A stretch of DNA of 64,000 nucleotides from positions 1 through 64,000 of the forward strand of contig NZ_RXYB01000016.1 in NCBI RefSeq assembly GCF_008086615.1, in the 5' to 3' direction. Source of the DNA: Acetobacterium tundrae. Lineage in GTDB: Bacteria > Bacillota > Clostridia > Eubacteriales > Eubacteriaceae. Positions within the stretch are counted from its first letter, which is position 1; every line of letters starts with the position of its first letter. The translations under genes were made by a program, and so were the position numbers. Of the stretch, positions 17,743 through 27,047 are shown in pieces. Under the pieces are notes generated by a model. It was not told the DNA's origin, made no database searches, and saw nothing but the letters and a program-made list of their open reading frames with translations.

Positions 17743-17822
17743 TTAGTTATTTGATGGATACGGTAAAAGCGCAACATTTTGCGCCCGTTTAATGGCTTCT
17801 TTATCATCAACCTGTTCTACTT
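17743..17822 (-). pseudogene. Remnant of rpsR (3' end with a 32-codon in-frame deletion)
   Basis: The minus strand encodes VEQVDDK joined to EAIKRAQNVALLPYPSNN and a stop codon. The intact S18 gene at 27488-27715 has the same two segments (VEQVDYK and [18 protein letters not shown]) separated by 32 residues, so exactly 96 nt (27546-27641) are missing here. Homology ends at 17822; the reading frame continues upstream through unrelated sequence to an ATG at 17880, giving a 45-residue chimeric ORF without a convincing ribosome site. It lacks most of the rRNA-binding core, so it cannot be a working S18. Its terminator copy follows directly. Confidence 0.85.
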
Positions 17823-17925
17823 GGCTCAGCATGATTCCCGCTGAGCCTGGGAAAAAACAACCCTCCAATGCCAATTCCATATCTAAGTGAAGGTGTTATG
17901 ACAACACCGGATTGTTAACCTGCGC

Positions 17926-18552
17926 CTATTTCACCAGATTTAAATCTTTAGCAATTTGCAAATTAACCATCAACACATTAACGGTTTCCTCCCCGAATAT
18001 ACCAAGAACCTTTCCTTTTGTATTCTCCTTTACGATTTCCTTCAGTCTATCCTGCGATAAACCGGTTGCTTCGGCTAACGCTGAAATTTGGATGGCAGCC
18101 GATTCTGGACTGATGTGTGGGTCAAGACCGGAACCGGACGCTGTCAATAAATCGGTAGGGATATCCTCTGCTTTAACAGAAGGATTTGATTTTAAAAATT
18201 CACTGATGTCATCCTGAACACGGTTGGACAGTTCTGGATTGGTTGTTGCGTAATTCTTTGATCCTGAAGCAATTCCGGTATAATCACCGTTATCCTTATC
18301 CTCCTGCGTATAGGTATTGTAGTTTACCGCAGATGGGCGACACTTCATAAAACGCGTATCAGTAAAATCCTGACCAACAAGTTCAGAGCCGACCGCATTG
18401 CCGTCAACAGTAACCAAACTACCATTAGCCTGCTTCGGAAAGAACACTTGGCTGGCACCTGTAAGCAGCATTGGGTAAGCCAGGCCGCATATCAAAAGCA
18501 GAGTCAATGTTACTAAAAGCGGCTTTTTTATTTCTTTCAAAAATATACTCAT
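17926..18552 (-). CDS. kdpC: Potassium-transporting ATPase subunit KdpC
   Basis: A 208-residue single-span membrane protein. The N-terminal helix ('PLLVTLTLLLICGLAYPMLLTG') is followed by the conserved 'GSLVTVDGNAVGSELVGQDF', 'FMKCRPSAVNYNT', 'GSGLDPHISPESAAIQ' and 'LMVNLQIAKDLNLVK'-type ending. KdpC is needed for assembly and ATP affinity of the KdpFABC high-affinity K+ pump. A GGAGG site precedes the ATG. Unlike the usual kdpFABC order it is not next to kdpB: two small unrecognised ORFs lie between. Confidence 0.95.
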   Translation of the reverse strand: MSIFLKEIKKPLLVTLTLLLICGLAYPMLLTGASQVFFPKQANGSLVTVDGNAVGSELVGQDFTDTRFMKCRPSAVNYNTYTQEDKDNGDYTGIASGSKNYATTNPELSNRVQDDISEFLKSNPSVKAEDIPTDLLTASGSGLDPHISPESAAIQISALAEATGLSQDRLKEIVKENTKGKVLGIFGEETVNVLMVNLQIAKDLNLVK

Positions 18553-18582
18553 TTTGATAACCTCCTATTTTAATTCAAAATT

Positions 18583-18678
18583 TTAATTCAAAAAGCGTAA
18601 CAGCGAAATAGTTGTGAAATCAATCACTGCATAGCCAATAAGGATGTAGCCTGTCACCAAATCTAATGTGTGTGACAC
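18583..18678 (-). CDS. Candidate 31-aa hydrophobic peptide within the kdp operon
   Basis: An ORF from GTG (18676-18678) to TAA (18583-18585), overlapping the end of the 112-aa gene by 16 nt. The product has one hydrophobic stretch ('YILIGYAVIDF', then 'ISLLRFL') and would be a single-span peptide like KdpF. The start is GTG with only a weak ribosome site, so it depends on coupling to the upstream gene. Small enough to be chance; the gap between the flanking genes would otherwise be 110 nt, long for this operon. Confidence 0.35.
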   Translation of the reverse strand: MSHTLDLVTGYILIGYAVIDFTTISLLRFLN

Positions 18679-19001
18679 TCGCTGTAAACATCTATGCCCA
18701 ATACCTTGTTCACGGACGTAATAAATGCCTGGTAGCCTCCATCTTTATCAGTCCTATGAGGAAGTGACCGTGACAGAATTTCATCAACGTCTTCCCTATC
18801 AAAATCAAAGCAACTTGTCAAAAGATCTTTAACTTCGTCGGAAGCTGCTCCAAGGACAAATTCATCCGCTGCCTGATAAACCATCTCATTCTCATAGAAG
18901 CCTGAACGTTTAAACTCATAGTATTCCAGTATTTTCTTATAACCGTAAATAATTACGAAGGCAATTGCCAACATTCCGACATTTTCTAAAAAGACATCCA
19001 T
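18663..19001 (-). CDS. Unrecognised 112-aa single-span protein inserted between kdpB and kdpC
   Basis: I do not recognise this protein. Residues 8-25 are a membrane helix ('VGMLAIAFVIIYGYKKIL'), followed by an acidic soluble domain of about 80 residues with 'FDFDREDVDEILSRSLPH' and a Cys/His-ending tail 'SECHTH'. It has a strong GAAGGAGG site and lies 34 nt after kdpB and 110 nt before kdpC in the same direction, so it should be made together with the Kdp pump. Possible roles are an accessory subunit, assembly factor or regulator of KdpFABC; this is inference from position only. The HTH-less, DNA-binding-free sequence argues against a transcription factor. Confidence 0.75.
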   Translation of the reverse strand: MDVFLENVGMLAIAFVIIYGYKKILEYYEFKRSGFYENEMVYQAADEFVLGAASDEVKDLLTSCFDFDREDVDEILSRSLPHRTDKDGGYQAFITSVNKVLGIDVYSECHTH

Positions 19002-19035
19002 AAAATGACCTCCTTCAAATCCATGTGATCTCCCT

Positions 19036-21090
19036 CTATAGGCCCAAAAGCACTAGCAGTGGGGAGATGATTAAATCAATCACCTTGATACCTATAAATG
19101 GAGCAATGATACCACCGAGTCCATAGATAAGCATATTGTGAGACAACATATTCTCTGATCGTTGTGGCTTATACTTGACACCTTTCATAGCAAGTGGAAT
19201 CAGGCATGGGATAATGATGGCATTAAAAATCAAAGCGGAGAGTATCGCACTATATGAGGTGGACAATCCCATGATGTTCAATACCTTCATTTGCGGAATG
19301 ACCGCCATGAACATGGCCGGAATAATCGCAAAATACTTGGCAACGTCATTGGCAATACTGAAGGTCGTCAGCGAACCGCGTGTAATCAAAAGCTGTTTCC
19401 CGATTTCCACAACATCCAAAATCTTTGTCGGATCAGAATCCAGATCGACCATGTTCGCCGCTTCCTTTGCGGCTGAGGTTCCGCTGTTCATCGCAATACC
19501 AACATTCGCCTGTGCGAGTGCTGGTGCGTCGTTTGTACCATCTCCCGTCATTGCGACAATCTTACCTTCGGATTGTTCGGCCTTGATCAACGCAATCTTA
19601 TCCTCCGGCTTGCATTCCGCAATGAAGCTGTCCACACCCGCCTCTTGGGCAATGGTAGCTGCCGTCAGCGGGTTGTCACCAGTACACATGATGGTTTTGA
19701 TGCCAATCGCACGCAATCTTGCAAAACGCTCCACAAGCCCCGATTTTATGGTGTCCTTCAGATAAATGACGCCTAAAATCCGATTCCCGACGCAGACAGT
19801 TAGTGGCGTACCACCCAGCTTGGCAACCTCATTGACCTGCGCCTCCAAATCCTTTGGAATGAAACCGCCCAACTCCTGCACATATTTTTGGATAGCATCA
19901 GAAGCGCCTTTCCGTATTATTGTCCCATCTGAAAGGTCGACGCCGCTCATGCGCGTCTGCGCAGTAAACTCCATGAATTCCATACCGGGGTTTATCTCCT
20001 GATGTAACCCGCTAAGATGCTCTCCAAGTTCTACTACCGATTTTCCTTCCGGAGTATCGTCTTTTAGAGAACTGATGACGGCGTAACGAATCAGCTCCTG
20101 TTCGCTCGCATTTCCTACTGGTATAAATTTAGCTGCCATACGATTTCCGTAAGTAATTGTACCAGTCTTATCAAGAATCATAGTATCCACATCGCCACAA
20201 ACTTCCACCGCTTTTCCAGACAAAGCAATGACATTAAAACGCGTAACACGATCCATGCCAGCAATGCCTATGGCAGAGAGCAATCCACCAATAGTCGTGG
20301 GAATTAAGCAAACAGTAAGAGCGATCAAAGTCGAAATCTGCAAGCGTACCCCGCTGTATACAGCAATTGGATAGAGGGTGACTATGACAATCAAAAAAAT
20401 TATGGTCAGGCCGACCAGTAAGGTGTTCAAGGCTATCTCATTTGGCGTTTTCTTTCGGGATGCGCCCTCAACCAATGCGATCATTTTATCAAGAAAAGAT
20501 TCGCCCGGATTTGATGTGATCCGGATTTTAAGCCAGTCGCTCACCACTGTTGTTCCGCCTGTGACCGATGCAAAATCGCCTCCATTTTCCTTTAACACCG
20601 GTGCGGATTCACCAGTAATAGCAGATTCATCTACTGAAGCAATGCCTTCAATAACTTCACCGTCATTGGGGATAAGCTCTCCCATCTTTACCAAAACGAT
20701 ATCTCCCTTTTTCAGCATACTTGCGCTCATTACGGTTTCTCTGCCGTCGTCACTCAAGATACGAGACTGCATATCTTTCTGCGTTTTTTTCAAGCTTTGA
20801 GCCTGTGCTTTGCCCCGGCCTTCGGCCACCCCTTCAGCAAAATTAGCAAAAAGCACAGTAATTAAAAGGATGACTGCGACAATTCCATTATACAGCCGCA
20901 AATTGTTTCCTTCATCCCCAAAAATATTAGGGAAAAAACAAAGCAGCAATGTAACCGCGAACCCTATTTCAACCACAAACATAACTGGGTTTTTCATCAT
21001 GTACCGAGGATTCAGTTTTGTAAACGCTCCTATAATTGATGATTTTAGAATATCTTTTGTAATAAACTTTGTTTTTGTTCCTTTATTCAT
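19036..21090 (-). CDS. kdpB: Potassium-transporting ATPase ATP-binding subunit KdpB
   Basis: A 684-residue P-type ATPase (class IA). It has the phosphorylation motif 'DKTGTIT' at about residue 307, the actuator motif '[10 protein letters not shown]', the ATP-binding '[11 protein letters not shown]' and the hinge '[18 protein letters not shown]'. Seven or so membrane helices are visible. It hydrolyses ATP to drive K+ through KdpA. It is preceded by kdpA at 13 nt. In E. coli a serine in the TGES loop (S162) is inhibited by phosphorylation; the matching position here is the S of TGES, so that control is possible. Confidence 0.97.
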   Translation of the reverse strand: MNKGTKTKFITKDILKSSIIGAFTKLNPRYMMKNPVMFVVEIGFAVTLLLCFFPNIFGDEGNNLRLYNGIVAVILLITVLFANFAEGVAEGRGKAQAQSLKKTQKDMQSRILSDDGRETVMSASMLKKGDIVLVKMGELIPNDGEVIEGIASVDESAITGESAPVLKENGGDFASVTGGTTVVSDWLKIRITSNPGESFLDKMIALVEGASRKKTPNEIALNTLLVGLTIIFLIVIVTLYPIAVYSGVRLQISTLIALTVCLIPTTIGGLLSAIGIAGMDRVTRFNVIALSGKAVEVCGDVDTMILDKTGTITYGNRMAAKFIPVGNASEQELIRYAVISSLKDDTPEGKSVVELGEHLSGLHQEINPGMEFMEFTAQTRMSGVDLSDGTIIRKGASDAIQKYVQELGGFIPKDLEAQVNEVAKLGGTPLTVCVGNRILGVIYLKDTIKSGLVERFARLRAIGIKTIMCTGDNPLTAATIAQEAGVDSFIAECKPEDKIALIKAEQSEGKIVAMTGDGTNDAPALAQANVGIAMNSGTSAAKEAANMVDLDSDPTKILDVVEIGKQLLITRGSLTTFSIANDVAKYFAIIPAMFMAVIPQMKVLNIMGLSTSYSAILSALIFNAIIIPCLIPLAMKGVKYKPQRSENMLSHNMLIYGLGGIIAPFIGIKVIDLIISPLLVLLGL

Positions 21091-21103
21091 GAAAGTGTCC
21101 TCC

Positions 21104-22822
21104 TTAATTCCACAAGGTTAAATGTTCCGAAATCGGGCCAAGAACCATCGCCGGGAAAAATGTCAACGCGGCAATGATCAAAATGACCATGAACAGTGAT
21201 ATGCCAAACGTCCTGGTATCTGTCTTTAATGTTCCGATAGATTCGCTAACTGGCTGTTTCATCATTAATGAGCCGGCAATAGCCAGTTGGATAATGATGG
21301 ACAAATAGCGTCCGAAAAACATGACTAGCCCGGTAGTGATATTCCAAAAATATGTATTGTCTCCCAAGCCTTCAAAACCGGAACCATTGTTGGCTGCAGA
21401 GGATGCATATTCATATATCACTTGCGTCAGTCCGTGATATCCGGGATTGCTGATTCCGGCCAAACCTGCCGGGACAGCAATAGCTAATGCTGAAAAGGCT
21501 AGAATCAACAGCGGGTGAATGATGATCCCAAGCGCTGTGAGTTTCATTTCCTTTCCTTCAATTTTTTTAGACAAATACTCCGGCGTTCGGCCAACCATAA
21601 GCCCGCAGATGAACACAGTAAGAATCACATATAGAATCATGTTCATCAGTCCGACGCCCTTACCGCCAAACACAACATTGAGCATCATATTCATTAGCGG
21701 AACAACACCACCTAAAGGCGTAAGGGTATCATGCATGTTATTGATGGAGCCGGTGGTAAAGGCCGTTGTCACCGTTGTAAAGAGCGCCGATTGAGCGATT
21801 CCAAACCTGACCTCCTTGCCTTCCATGTTGCCCATGCTCTGGTTTAATCCAATCTGCTTCAGTATGGGATTGCCGGCTTGTTCAGCTGCAAAGCAGACAA
21901 TCACGCCCATAATTAAGATGATGAGCATCACGGCGAAAATAGGCTTTGCCTCGCTACCAATCAGAACCCTTTTTTCTTTTCCTTTTTTGGTTTCTTTTTT
22001 ACGGTTGCGTACCATATGTCCAAATGCTATCACGCACGAACCCGGAAGCAACATCATCGAAAGCATTTCGATTATATTGGTAATCACATTAGGATTCTCA
22101 AACGGCGCCGACGAATTAGCTCCGAGGAATCCGCCGCCGTTTGTCCCAATATGCTTGATTGATTCAAGCGCCGCAATCGGGCCCATTGCAATGTCCTGAT
22201 ATTTTCCCGCTATGGTTTGGACCGTGACATTGGCAGATAAGTTTTGTGGTACCCCTTGAGAAACAAGAACCAACCCGATCAACAGGGAAAGCGGAAGCAA
22301 AACACGTGTTGTGATCCGAATAAGATCGACATAAAAATTGCCCATCGACTTTGTTTTTCCTGCAAGACCGCGCACGAAAGCCATGGCGACGGAAAATCCG
22401 GTAGCCGCAGAAGCAAACATCATAAATATAATTACCATCATTTGGCTCAAATATGAAAGCCCTGATTCTCCAGAGTAGTGCTGAAGGTTCGTATTCGTCA
22501 TAAAACTGATAATCGTATTAAATGAAAGGCTTGGCTCCATCCCACCAATACCGTTAGGATTCAAAATCGGCAAGGCCTGAATTCTCAGGATCAAATAGCC
22601 AACTAGAACCATAATTACGTTGGTTACAAGCATTGCTATAGCATACTGCTTCCAATTCATTTCTTTCTTTTCAATACCGCATATCCGGTAAACCACATTG
22701 TCGATTCGGTTGAAAACCGGATCAGCAAAGGTATGTTGGTCTACTGCAATATGATATAAGTACTTCCCCATTGGAATAATAAGGGCAATAAAGGTTACCA
22801 ATATTAAAATAATTTGTAACAT
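21104..22822 (-). CDS. kdpA: Potassium-transporting ATPase K+-binding subunit KdpA
   Basis: A 572-residue, about ten-helix protein of the superfamily of K+ transporters that forms the ion channel-like subunit. Selectivity-filter-type segments are seen in '[14 protein letters not shown]', '[19 protein letters not shown]', '[21 protein letters not shown]' and '[12 protein letters not shown]', which match the four P-loops of KdpA. It begins 21 nt after kdpF. All family hallmarks are present and the length is normal (557 in E. coli). Confidence 0.97.
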   Translation of the reverse strand: MLQIILILVTFIALIIPMGKYLYHIAVDQHTFADPVFNRIDNVVYRICGIEKKEMNWKQYAIAMLVTNVIMVLVGYLILRIQALPILNPNGIGGMEPSLSFNTIISFMTNTNLQHYSGESGLSYLSQMMVIIFMMFASAATGFSVAMAFVRGLAGKTKSMGNFYVDLIRITTRVLLPLSLLIGLVLVSQGVPQNLSANVTVQTIAGKYQDIAMGPIAALESIKHIGTNGGGFLGANSSAPFENPNVITNIIEMLSMMLLPGSCVIAFGHMVRNRKKETKKGKEKRVLIGSEAKPIFAVMLIILIMGVIVCFAAEQAGNPILKQIGLNQSMGNMEGKEVRFGIAQSALFTTVTTAFTTGSINNMHDTLTPLGGVVPLMNMMLNVVFGGKGVGLMNMILYVILTVFICGLMVGRTPEYLSKKIEGKEMKLTALGIIIHPLLILAFSALAIAVPAGLAGISNPGYHGLTQVIYEYASSAANNGSGFEGLGDNTYFWNITTGLVMFFGRYLSIIIQLAIAGSLMMKQPVSESIGTLKTDTRTFGISLFMVILIIAALTFFPAMVLGPISEHLTLWN

Positions 22823-22843
22823 CGTTTTTTCTCCACTTTTCTG

Positions 22844-22921
22844 TTAAAATTTTTCAGGATTGACTAACGCATATAGTAAGTACGCTCCCAGTGCAATAAT
22901 CAGAATTCCAAGAATTATCAT
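22844..22921 (-). CDS. kdpF: Potassium-transporting ATPase small subunit KdpF
   Basis: A 25-residue peptide with a single membrane helix and the family ending 'LLYALVNPEKF', almost identical in layout to E. coli KdpF (ALIRPEKF). It stabilises the KdpABC complex. It was found by translating the gap upstream of kdpA. The ATG at 22919-22921 is preceded by GAGGTGG, and kdpA follows after 21 nt. Confidence 0.9.
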   Translation of the reverse strand: MIILGILIIALGAYLLYALVNPEKF

Positions 22922-22936
22922 AATTAATAACCACCT

Positions 22937-23029
22937 CTACGATTTCTCAACTTGGTGCTCACACCAGTCGGCAAACAACTTAATTAGCAAATAACATATT
23001 GCTAAAATACCAATCATTAAAAAGTCCAT
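22937..23029 (-). CDS. 30-aa single-span peptide upstream of kdpF
   Basis: ATG at 23027-23029 with a strong TAGGAGG ribosome site and a TAG stop 15 nt before kdpF. The product begins 'MDFLMIGILAICYLLIKLF', one membrane helix, then a short polar tail with Trp, Cys, His and Glu. It is the first ORF of the kdpFABC transcript. It resembles other small ORFs seen ahead of kdpF in Firmicutes by position and shape, but I cannot name a family. The ribosome site makes translation likely. Confidence 0.7.
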   Translation of the reverse strand: MDFLMIGILAICYLLIKLFADWCEHQVEKS

Positions 23030-23112
23030 ATTTAAATCCTCCTATATTTCAATTTTGTTTAGTTTATCACGTCCGCCATTAGGTCGGGGTTAGGGTTTTC
23101 GTGTGTGAATTA

Positions 23113-23141
23113 ATACTATATAAAGATAGTCTTTTTTATAA
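23113..23141 (-). promoter_or_regulatory. Candidate promoter of the kdpFABC operon
   Basis: On the minus strand TTATAA (23136-23141) and TAGTAT (23113-23118) are 17 nt apart, about 85 nt upstream of the first small ORF. The surrounding 23060-23220 is AT-rich and would hold the KdpE site. I could not recognise a KdpE operator or a c-di-AMP (ydaO) riboswitch in the leader. Confidence 0.35.
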
Positions 23142-23217
23142 GTTATGACCAAAACCGAATTAAAAATGATAAAAGTGAAGATGCAATATCAGTTACTTTT
23201 ATGAGTAGAAATGCAAA

Positions 23218-23261
23218 CAAAAAAATCTTGGTTCACAATTAAAGTGAACCAAGATTTTTTG
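23218..23261 (-). terminator. Terminator between kdpDE and kdpFABC
   Basis: Perfect stem of about 17 bp (AAAAAATCTTGGTTCAC and its complement) with a 7-nt loop, A- and T-flanked. It separates the regulator genes from the structural genes, so the latter need their own promoter. Confidence 0.9.
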
Positions 23262-23326
23262 TTAACATTTGCTGCAATTGATTATAGGATGACTTCTCAA
23301 AAATGTATTGTTTTGTATGAAACGTA

Positions 23327-24043
23327 TTAAAGCGATTTTCTGTCATCATCGACTTGCAGCATCCTATAGCCGACACCAATATGTGTCTGAATATACTTTG
23401 GCTGTGCGGGCGTATGCTCTATTTTTTTTCTGAGAGTTGCCATAAAAACGCGTAGAGCGGAAACATCGCTGGTGTAATTACCCCAGATTTCATGCAGGAT
23501 ATAATTATGAGTCAGTACTTTACCTACATTCTTTGCCAGCAGGCATAACAGCTTATATTCGATTGGAGTCAAGTGTACTTCCTCGTCATCCAACCAGACA
23601 CATCCTGCTGCATAATCAATTTTCAAATTCTCATTAGTAAAGACAGAAGCATCCTTTAACAGCTTATCACTGTCATAACGGACTCTTCGCAGGCTGACCC
23701 GGAGTCTTGCCAGTAGTTCTTCTACACTGAACGGCTTCGTCAGATAATCGTCCGCACCGGCATCCAGCGCATCTATTTTGTCTCGGACTTCACTGCGTGC
23801 GCTGACCACAAGGATGGGAGTGTTTGACCATGCCCGGATTTTTTTTATGATATCCACACCGTCCATATCTGGAAGCCCCAAGTCCAGGATTATGATATCC
23901 GGCTGTTTGGAAACGGCTTCTAATATCGAAGCTCCGCCTGTTTCAGCTGTGTGATATAGGTATTGCTGTGTTTCCAGTGTTGTAGTAATCAGTTTTCGGA
24001 TCGCTTTGTCGTCCTCCACTACAAGAATCAATGGTTTATTCAT
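23327..24043 (-). CDS. kdpE: Response regulator KdpE
   Basis: A 238-residue OmpR-type regulator. The receiver domain has 'VVEDDKAIRKL' (acidic pocket), the phospho-acceptor Asp in 'PDIIILDLGLPDMDG' at about residue 54, Thr/Ser in 'ILVVSARSEV' and Lys in 'DDYLTKPFSVEELLAR'. The C-terminal winged helix has 'LTPIEYKLLCLLAKNVGKVL' and 'HIGVGYRM'. It activates kdpFABC under K+ limitation or osmotic stress after phosphorylation by KdpD. The ATG overlaps the kdpD stop by 8 nt, so the two are translated together. Confidence 0.95.
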   Translation of the reverse strand: MNKPLILVVEDDKAIRKLITTTLETQQYLYHTAETGGASILEAVSKQPDIIILDLGLPDMDGVDIIKKIRAWSNTPILVVSARSEVRDKIDALDAGADDYLTKPFSVEELLARLRVSLRRVRYDSDKLLKDASVFTNENLKIDYAAGCVWLDDEEVHLTPIEYKLLCLLAKNVGKVLTHNYILHEIWGNYTSDVSALRVFMATLRKKIEHTPAQPKYIQTHIGVGYRMLQVDDDRKSL

Positions 24044-26738
24044 GATAATTTACCTCCTCTGCCTGCAAAGTAAAATAAAATACTGTACCATGCGGGATAT
24101 TATCCTTAATATCGATTGTACCACCAAGGGCATTTATAATCGATTTACACAAATATAGCCCCAGGCCTAATCCACGACGTCCATCTCCCCGAATGTTGTC
24201 TGCCGTATAAAACATCTCAAACAACTTTGATTTTGCTTTATCTGATATACCGGGGCCGTCATCAGAAATTTCTATAAGAACCATCTGCTTTTCGCGCTTC
24301 GCAGAGATGATAATATGCGATCCGGGCGGCGTATATTTGATAGCATTGTCCATAATATTGATAATGACCTGAATAATCAACCGAGAATCCATTTTGGCCA
24401 TCAGAAATTCGTCATCCAATACGGTCTCAATTTTATGTTCCACACTGTTGCGATTAATATGAAGCAATGCTTCTGTAAAGACTTCCTCTAAAAGTTCAGA
24501 CTGCATATTTAAATTTAACGTGCCATTGTCGATTCGCGTAATCGAAAGCAAATTTTCCACCAAATTGATAAGCCACATCGAATCATCATAAATATCCGAA
24601 TAAAGACTTTTTTTCTGTGCTTTGTTCAACACTTCGGAATTCCCCATAAGAATTCCCGCATTTCCTGAAATACTGGTAAGTGGAGTGCGCAAATCATGGG
24701 AGATAGCCCGAAGCAGGTTTGCTCGGAGTTGTTCTTGCTGCATTTGAATTGAAATCTGTTTTTGTGCTTCATTCGAGTTTTCTTTTTCAAGTGCCATTGC
24801 ACATTCATTAAGCATGGCAATCATCAGGCTTTTTTCAAATGCTTCCAAAGGAGATTCTTTATCCATGACAATTCCCGCAACGGCAAGTACTGAATTGCCG
24901 CTACGTACCGCAAGATATAAACATTTAGCAGTAGATAATGTGTTTGTAGTAGCACCAGCATGTTTATTATTCATATAAACCCATTCGGCAACTGCACGTT
25001 CATCTGTTGCAAGATACGCCTGTGAATCAACAGAATCTTCCTTTGGAAAAACAAGCGGCTCAGATAGCGTATTTTGCTTTGCAGCGTAAATAATTATAGT
25101 CCTACCTAACAGCTTTACCATTTGATGTGCCGTTTCGATTAAAATATCTGATTGATTTTTCGCCTGTTGTAATTTTCTGCTCGTTTCCAAAAGCACCTCA
25201 GTGCGATGCGCTTTTTGAGCGGATTGGCGAGCTTGCTCTTTTACCTGCTTGGTCAGCGTGCTGGTAATTAAAGATGCTACCAACATAATCAAAAAGGTCA
25301 CCGGGTAACCCGGATCAAACGCTTGAAAAGAAAAGCGGGGCTCCGTAAAGAAATAGTTGAATAAAAGCACGCCTAATACTGACGATACGGCGCTATACAT
25401 TCTACCCCGTGTAACTATGGCATTCAGCTGAACGCCCAGAATATATACTGTTATTATATTTGCTATGCTAAAATTTAAAGAAGTAAACAAAAATCCGATC
25501 AAGGTACAAATTACCAGAATACCTACGGATTTGGCTGTGTCGACCAACGACAGGCCCGATGGTTTTACAAACTTAGGAAAGTTTATATAGGAAGACGACT
25601 GCGTATCGGGAATAATATAAATGTCAATAGTTGGCGCGTACGCAGTCAGTTTATCAACAAAATTGGATTTTACAAACCATTTTCTGGTATGTGCTGAGCG
25701 TCCCATGACAATCTTTGACACCCGGCTTGATCTAGCGTATTCCGCAATCTGCGCGGGAATATCATCGCCATACACAGTCGCAATTTGCGCACCAAGTTGC
25801 TCAGCTAGTCTCAGGTTTTCCATTAAACTCATCATGTTTTTGTTGTCTGATTCTTCGGCTTCAGACGTTTCCACAAATAATGCAGTAAAAGTGCCGTGAA
25901 AAGCATCTGCTATTCTTGCTGCCGTACGGATAACTTTTGCGTTGGAAGCAGCTGATGAAAGACAGACTAAAATATGCTCATTGGCATATTGAGTTTTGCT
26001 TTTTGCCTGGTCACAGTTTTGTATTTCATTGTTGATAGCCGTGCGGTTAACCTTATCAGCAGTCCGGCGCAAAGCTATTTCGCGAAGCGCAATCAAATTT
26101 TCTTTAGTAAAAAAATTTCCAAGCGCCCTTCGTGCTTGTTCTTCCCGGTAGATATTCCCTTTGTTTAATCGGTCTATCAAGTCATCCGGTTCAATATCAA
26201 CCAATTCAATTTGATCAGCGCTGTCAAATACGCTGTCCGGAATACGCTCTCGTACGGATATTTCGGTAATGGAGGCGACAACATCATTCAGGCTTTCGAT
26301 GTGTTGAACATTGATCGTAGTGTATACATCTATGCCTGCCTGCAGAAGCTCATCCACATCCTGGTATCTTTTTTTGTGGCGGCACCCCTCTACATTAGTA
26401 TGTGCCAGTTCATCCACTAAAATAAGCTGGGGCTTACGCCGAATAGCTCTGTCCAAATCAAATTCCGCTAAAGTGATGCCTTTATATGATATTTCCAAGG
26501 GGGCTAAAACCTCCAGCCCTTCTAAACATGCCATTGTTTCCGGTCGAGCATGGGGCTCAATATAACCGGCGACCACATCAATTCCGTCTTTCAGCGCCTC
26601 TTGGGCGTCATTGAGCATGGTATAGGTTTTGCCAACACCTGCTGCATAACCGAAATATATTTTCAATCTGCCACGTCTTTTTACCGTCGGTATGGGGGGC
26701 TCAACCTGGGAATCAAAATTTGTTTGATTGAAAGTCAT
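24036..26738 (-). CDS. kdpD: Sensor histidine kinase KdpD
   Basis: A 900-residue sensor. Parts in order: the KdpD domain with Walker A 'GYAAGVGKTYTML' (about residues 30-42) and 'VDELAHTNVEGCRHKKR'; a universal-stress-protein domain ('HILVCLSSAASNAKVIRTAA') that in Firmicutes binds c-di-AMP; four membrane helices of DUF4118 (about residues 395-500); a GAF-like part; HisKA with 'RAISHDLRTPLTSISG' (phosphorylated His); and HATPase_c with 'INIMDNAIKYTPPGS' and 'GLGLGLYLCKSI'. An upstream in-frame TTG (26777) is less likely than the ATG at 26738, which has AAGGAG upstream. It pairs with KdpE. Confidence 0.95.
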   Translation of the reverse strand: MTFNQTNFDSQVEPPIPTVKRRGRLKIYFGYAAGVGKTYTMLNDAQEALKDGIDVVAGYIEPHARPETMACLEGLEVLAPLEISYKGITLAEFDLDRAIRRKPQLILVDELAHTNVEGCRHKKRYQDVDELLQAGIDVYTTINVQHIESLNDVVASITEISVRERIPDSVFDSADQIELVDIEPDDLIDRLNKGNIYREEQARRALGNFFTKENLIALREIALRRTADKVNRTAINNEIQNCDQAKSKTQYANEHILVCLSSAASNAKVIRTAARIADAFHGTFTALFVETSEAEESDNKNMMSLMENLRLAEQLGAQIATVYGDDIPAQIAEYARSSRVSKIVMGRSAHTRKWFVKSNFVDKLTAYAPTIDIYIIPDTQSSSYINFPKFVKPSGLSLVDTAKSVGILVICTLIGFLFTSLNFSIANIITVYILGVQLNAIVTRGRMYSAVSSVLGVLLFNYFFTEPRFSFQAFDPGYPVTFLIMLVASLITSTLTKQVKEQARQSAQKAHRTEVLLETSRKLQQAKNQSDILIETAHQMVKLLGRTIIIYAAKQNTLSEPLVFPKEDSVDSQAYLATDERAVAEWVYMNNKHAGATTNTLSTAKCLYLAVRSGNSVLAVAGIVMDKESPLEAFEKSLMIAMLNECAMALEKENSNEAQKQISIQMQQEQLRANLLRAISHDLRTPLTSISGNAGILMGNSEVLNKAQKKSLYSDIYDDSMWLINLVENLLSITRIDNGTLNLNMQSELLEEVFTEALLHINRNSVEHKIETVLDDEFLMAKMDSRLIIQVIINIMDNAIKYTPPGSHIIISAKREKQMVLIEISDDGPGISDKAKSKLFEMFYTADNIRGDGRRGLGLGLYLCKSIINALGGTIDIKDNIPHGTVFYFTLQAEEVNYHE

Positions 26739-26899
26739 ATAAGATGCATCTCCTTTTGTAAATTCGTACGTTCTCAAAAACTCAGAGCGTTTTTTTTGTA
26801 TCTTTCACGGTTCAGCTTTTTCGCTTCAGCCTTACTTTTTTATCAAAATTTCTAAAAATATTTCCTGCAAAATAGCCATATTCAAACATTTATATTTGC

Positions 26900-27047
26900 A
26901 GGTGTCTTAACTTTCGCAAATCAACCCCAGAATCAAAGTGAATGATCATTGTTCCCATGTCTTATGATCTGGAGGTATTTATGTTACGAGTTTAGACACC
27001 TCATTTGCCGTGATCAACGTTCACTTGAATGCCGGGGTTAAGTGATT
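26900..27047. repeat. Interleaved inverted repeats, possible relic of insertion-sequence ends
   Basis: Two imperfect inverted-repeat pairs interleave. Pair 1 is AGGTGTCTTAACTTTCG (26900-26916) with CGAGTTTAGACACCT (26987-27001). Pair 2 is 26919-26948 with 27011-27047, sharing AATCA, ACCCC, GTGAA and TGATCA. A GGAGG site, ATG, three codons and TAG lie at 26971-26995, like the cut-off start of a transposase gene. The look resembles the multiple terminal repeats of IS21-type elements, but no transposase remains. Family assignment is a guess. Confidence 0.45.

Noticed and set aside
19175-20800. Long plus-strand open frames opposite kdpB
   Set aside because: They mirror kdpB codons, have no ribosome sites and no recognisable domains.
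23030-23326. c-di-AMP (ydaO) riboswitch ahead of kdpFABC
   Set aside because: I looked for its conserved blocks and found none; the leader is short and AT-rich.
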